44,066 nt of DNA from a virus. Positions 42,618 through 44,066 of this stretch are shown one piece after another. The stretch is taken from the IMG/VR virus record IMGVR_UViG_3300030103_005040, positions 1-44,066 of that record, one strand, 5' to 3'. The notes beneath the pieces were generated by a model that ran no database searches, was not told the DNA's origin, and was given only the letters and a program-made list of their open reading frames with translations. The stretch's first letter is position 1; every line of letters starts with the position of its first letter. Position numbers and translations under genes: made by a program.

Positions 42618-43057
42618 TATCTATCTTTATCTTTTATCATATCATCTATAGCCTTGTTAAAGACTTTGTCTGTATACGACTTGTTATTATAGAATACACT
42701 TCTTTCAGATGTTGGCATATCTTCTTCGCCTAACAGTATTCTATATATTCTACTTATTAATTGGCCACACTTAAATGACGTTTTAAATACAGAGTACTTT
42801 ATTGTAGTTCTGTTTCTATGGCGCCAAACTTCTATCCAGCCTTCTTTTCTTAGTTTATCCCAGCGTTTTTTATCCCAACTCATAGTATAAGTGCCGTCGA
42901 TAAACTCTTGTCTTGTAAACCGTTTCTTGCAGTCTAAGTAGATTAGCAACTCAAGCTCGGCATCTGTTAACCCGTAAGTCTTACAAGCCCACTTTCTAGT
43001 GAGCCTGTAATACTTTAGGATTTGTAATTCACGTAAATCGTGACTAGTTAGTCTCAA
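42617..43057 (-). CDS. winged-helix (MarR-like) protein (146 aa)
   Basis: Residues 8-110 have the MarR-type layout: an N-terminal helix, CKTYGLTDAELELLIYLDC (residues 25-43), RFTRQEFIDG as the next helix, a recognition helix KKRWDKLRKEGWIEVWRHR and a wing RNRTTIKYSVF. The C-terminal helices (IDDMIKDKDR) are polar. It would bind DNA or act as a phage regulator of late transcription; in related phages it sits in the same place near the lysis and zincin genes. The regulatory target is not evident. Stop/start overlap of one base with the zincin gene suggests joint expression. Confidence 0.6.
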   Translation of the reverse strand: MRLTSHDLRELQILKYYRLTRKWACKTYGLTDAELELLIYLDCKKRFTRQEFIDGTYTMSWDKKRWDKLRKEGWIEVWRHRNRTTIKYSVFKTSFKCGQLISRIYRILLGEEDMPTSERSVFYNNKSYTDKVFNKAIDDMIKDKDR

Positions 43058-43058
43058 A

Positions 43059-43487
43059 TTACGCAGAAGCTTGTGTTATAGCACAACTTTCTATAGAAGA
43101 TAAAAGTTGAATGCTATTAACGTCATCACAAATAGTTATAAAACCATCTGTTCTTGGCCCGCTGTTGATAGTTTCAACTAAAGTCTTCATAACATCTAAA
43201 GCAAGTGTTCCTGCAGTTATTGTTAATACAACTTTATCATACGCAACAACACCAGCGCTAACACTAGCAGCTTGAGCAGCAGAAACAGATACGTCATCAG
43301 AAGACTGGTCAGATACTGTTATTGCAGCTAGAGTTGGAGTAGCATTTACTCTTGGAGATAAAGGCTTAGAGCTTTTAAATCTAAACTCAACTGTAGTGTC
43401 TCCTTCGTGTGTTAGTGATAACATATTGCTAAGTGGATATGCTATAGCGTCGTTATCACCATCATTAAAAAATAAGAATTTTTCCAT
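43059..43487 (-). CDS. structural-type protein, second of a paralogous pair (142 aa)
   Basis: A 142-residue protein starting MEKFLFFNDGDNDAIAYPLS. It is paralogous to the protein at 43515-43943, sharing the KFLFFND-x-DNDA start, H-x-GDT, FKSSKPLSPR near residues 37-46, AAQAASVSAGVVAYDKVVLT and a common C-terminus ITQASA. The Ala/Ser/Val-rich sequence with alternating polarity suggests a beta-sandwich capsid or tail decoration protein. One base separates it from the winged-helix gene. No enzyme motif is present. Confidence 0.65.
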   Translation of the reverse strand: MEKFLFFNDGDNDAIAYPLSNMLSLTHEGDTTVEFRFKSSKPLSPRVNATPTLAAITVSDQSSDDVSVSAAQAASVSAGVVAYDKVVLTITAGTLALDVMKTLVETINSGPRTDGFITICDDVNSIQLLSSIESCAITQASA

Positions 43488-43514
43488 TGTAATAATTTTT
43501 TTTAAAGTTAATAA

Positions 43515-43943
43515 TTAAGCGCTAGCATAAGTAATAGTACAACTTGCTATAGAAGAAGTTATAAACTTGCTATTAATATCATCGCATACTGTTATAAATC
43601 CAGTTGAGTGAGGTGCTTCGTTTATTCCTCTGCATACTGCACCCATAGCGTCTTTAGCTAAAGTACCAGCCGCAACAGTTAAAGTAACTAAATCATAAGC
43701 AACCGCACCTGCTGTAATTGAAGCTGCTTGCGCAGCTCTAACAGAAACAGCGTCACCACTATTAGCATCAACAGTCGTTTCAGGATAAGCAAATGCTTCT
43801 ACAACTCTTTCTGATAAAGGCTTAGAACTTTCAAAATACAACTTAATCGCAGTATCACCATCATGAGCTACACCAAGTAGTTGATCTAAAGGGTATAATG
43901 CCGCGTCGTTATCAGCGTCATTAAAAAATAAAAACTTTTTCAT
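43515..43943 (-). CDS. structural-type protein, first of a paralogous pair (142 aa)
   Basis: A 142-residue protein starting MKKFLFFNDADNDAALYPLD, the same length as its downstream paralogue and close to half identical by eye, with FESSKPLSERVVEAFAYPET, AAQAASITAGAVAYDLVTLT and an ending TSSIASCTITYASA. A tandem gene duplication is the simplest explanation. It begins after a leader of about 72 bases, the longest gap near the right edge. A virion role is inferred from the neighbouring genes. Confidence 0.65.
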   Translation of the reverse strand: MKKFLFFNDADNDAALYPLDQLLGVAHDGDTAIKLYFESSKPLSERVVEAFAYPETTVDANSGDAVSVRAAQAASITAGAVAYDLVTLTVAAGTLAKDAMGAVCRGINEAPHSTGFITVCDDINSKFITSSIASCTITYASA

Positions 43944-44015
43944 TGTTAAAATTTTTGATTAATAAATAATTTGTTTGTCGTTTTAAGTTTGAGGATTATT
44001 GTTTATGGTTTAGGT

Positions 44016-44066
44016 TTAATCAATTAATACGACGTCTAATTGTTTAATAACGCCGTAAAAATTATC
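44016..44066 (-). CDS. C-terminal end of an upstream gene (16 aa visible)
   Basis: From the window edge the minus strand reads 16 codons (DNFYGVIKQLDVVLID) to a TAA stop at 44018-44016. The other two frames have stops within about 30 bases, so this is the only frame likely to be coding. Too short to assign a product. It marks the start of the 72-base gap before the first paralogous protein. Confidence 0.35.
   Translation of the reverse strand, partial: DNFYGVIKQLDVVLID

Noticed and set aside
43980-44035. Promoter-like TTGATT-17-AATAAT on the minus strand before the first paralogous gene
   Set aside because: Weak in AT-rich DNA, partly inside the end of an upstream frame, and it lacks the TAnnTTTG element of Bacteroidetes promoters; I found no convincing instance of that element in the intergenic gaps I examined.
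1-44066. Prophage or CRISPR/defence island
   Set aside because: No integrase, attachment repeat, repressor, transposase, tRNA or direct-repeat array was seen; gene content is a virion operon.

Overview
The window is the late (virion and lysis) half of a tailed double-stranded DNA phage. It is AT-rich and every gene I can support lies on the minus strand, so the transcriptional order runs from base 44066 towards base 1. The gene set (terminase, portal, scaffold, HK97-type capsid protein, adaptor and nozzle-type tail proteins, large internal proteins, repetitive fibre, with no tape measure, sheath or tail tube) fits a short-tailed podovirus. A Bacteroidetes host, probably a marine flavobacterium, is indicated by three things: signal peptides ending just before Gln, a protein carrying GCTD...DGSC repeats and a C-terminal type IX secretion (T9SS) sorting domain, and A/T-rich rather than Shine-Dalgarno-like start contexts. 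No integrase, repressor, replication gene or tRNA was seen.

Layout in transcription order. 44.07-41.0 kb: the tail end of an unknown gene, two paralogous small structural-type proteins, a winged-helix protein, an HExxH protein, a probable holin and a larger structural-type protein. 40.95-39.64 kb: coiled-coil and small proteins, a GroES-like protein and a probable small terminase subunit. 39.64-32.2 kb: large terminase, portal, scaffold and major capsid protein, closed by a textbook intrinsic terminator with a UUCG loop. 32.2-17.8 kb: an unknown protein, a second long hairpin (UACG loop), two adaptor/tail-tube-type proteins, a 2400-residue nozzle protein with lectin-like modules, two small proteins and two internal virion proteins. 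17.75-10.5 kb: a single 2408-residue multidomain protein (HELLH peptidase-like motif, sigma-like segment, HAD phosphatase-like domain, integral C-terminal region and a Cys/His knuckle).

10.5-4.8 kb is the accessory-looking part. It holds a run of very small basic proteins that share short motifs (Q-x-NNPF near the N-terminus and [SG]-P-M-[KR]), a soluble PAP2-type phosphatase with all three catalytic motifs, a Lys/Met/Ala heptad-repeat protein, a membrane/coiled-coil protein, and three secreted proteins: a thioredoxin-like protein without CxxC, a T9SS cargo and an outer-membrane barrel. 4.8-1 kb holds a DUF5675-type protein, three tandem paralogous structural-type proteins and a repetitive tail fibre running off the window edge.

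Genes are packed with one-base TAATG or four-base ATGA overlaps, so translational coupling is likely through most of the operon. Two capsid-proximal hairpins are the only clear transcript punctuation. The most unusual content is the phage-encoded T9SS cargo plus barrel, the polyvalent giant protein with repeated KFS linkers, and the family of motif-sharing basic miniproteins. Family names come from recognition of motifs and were not checked by any search.
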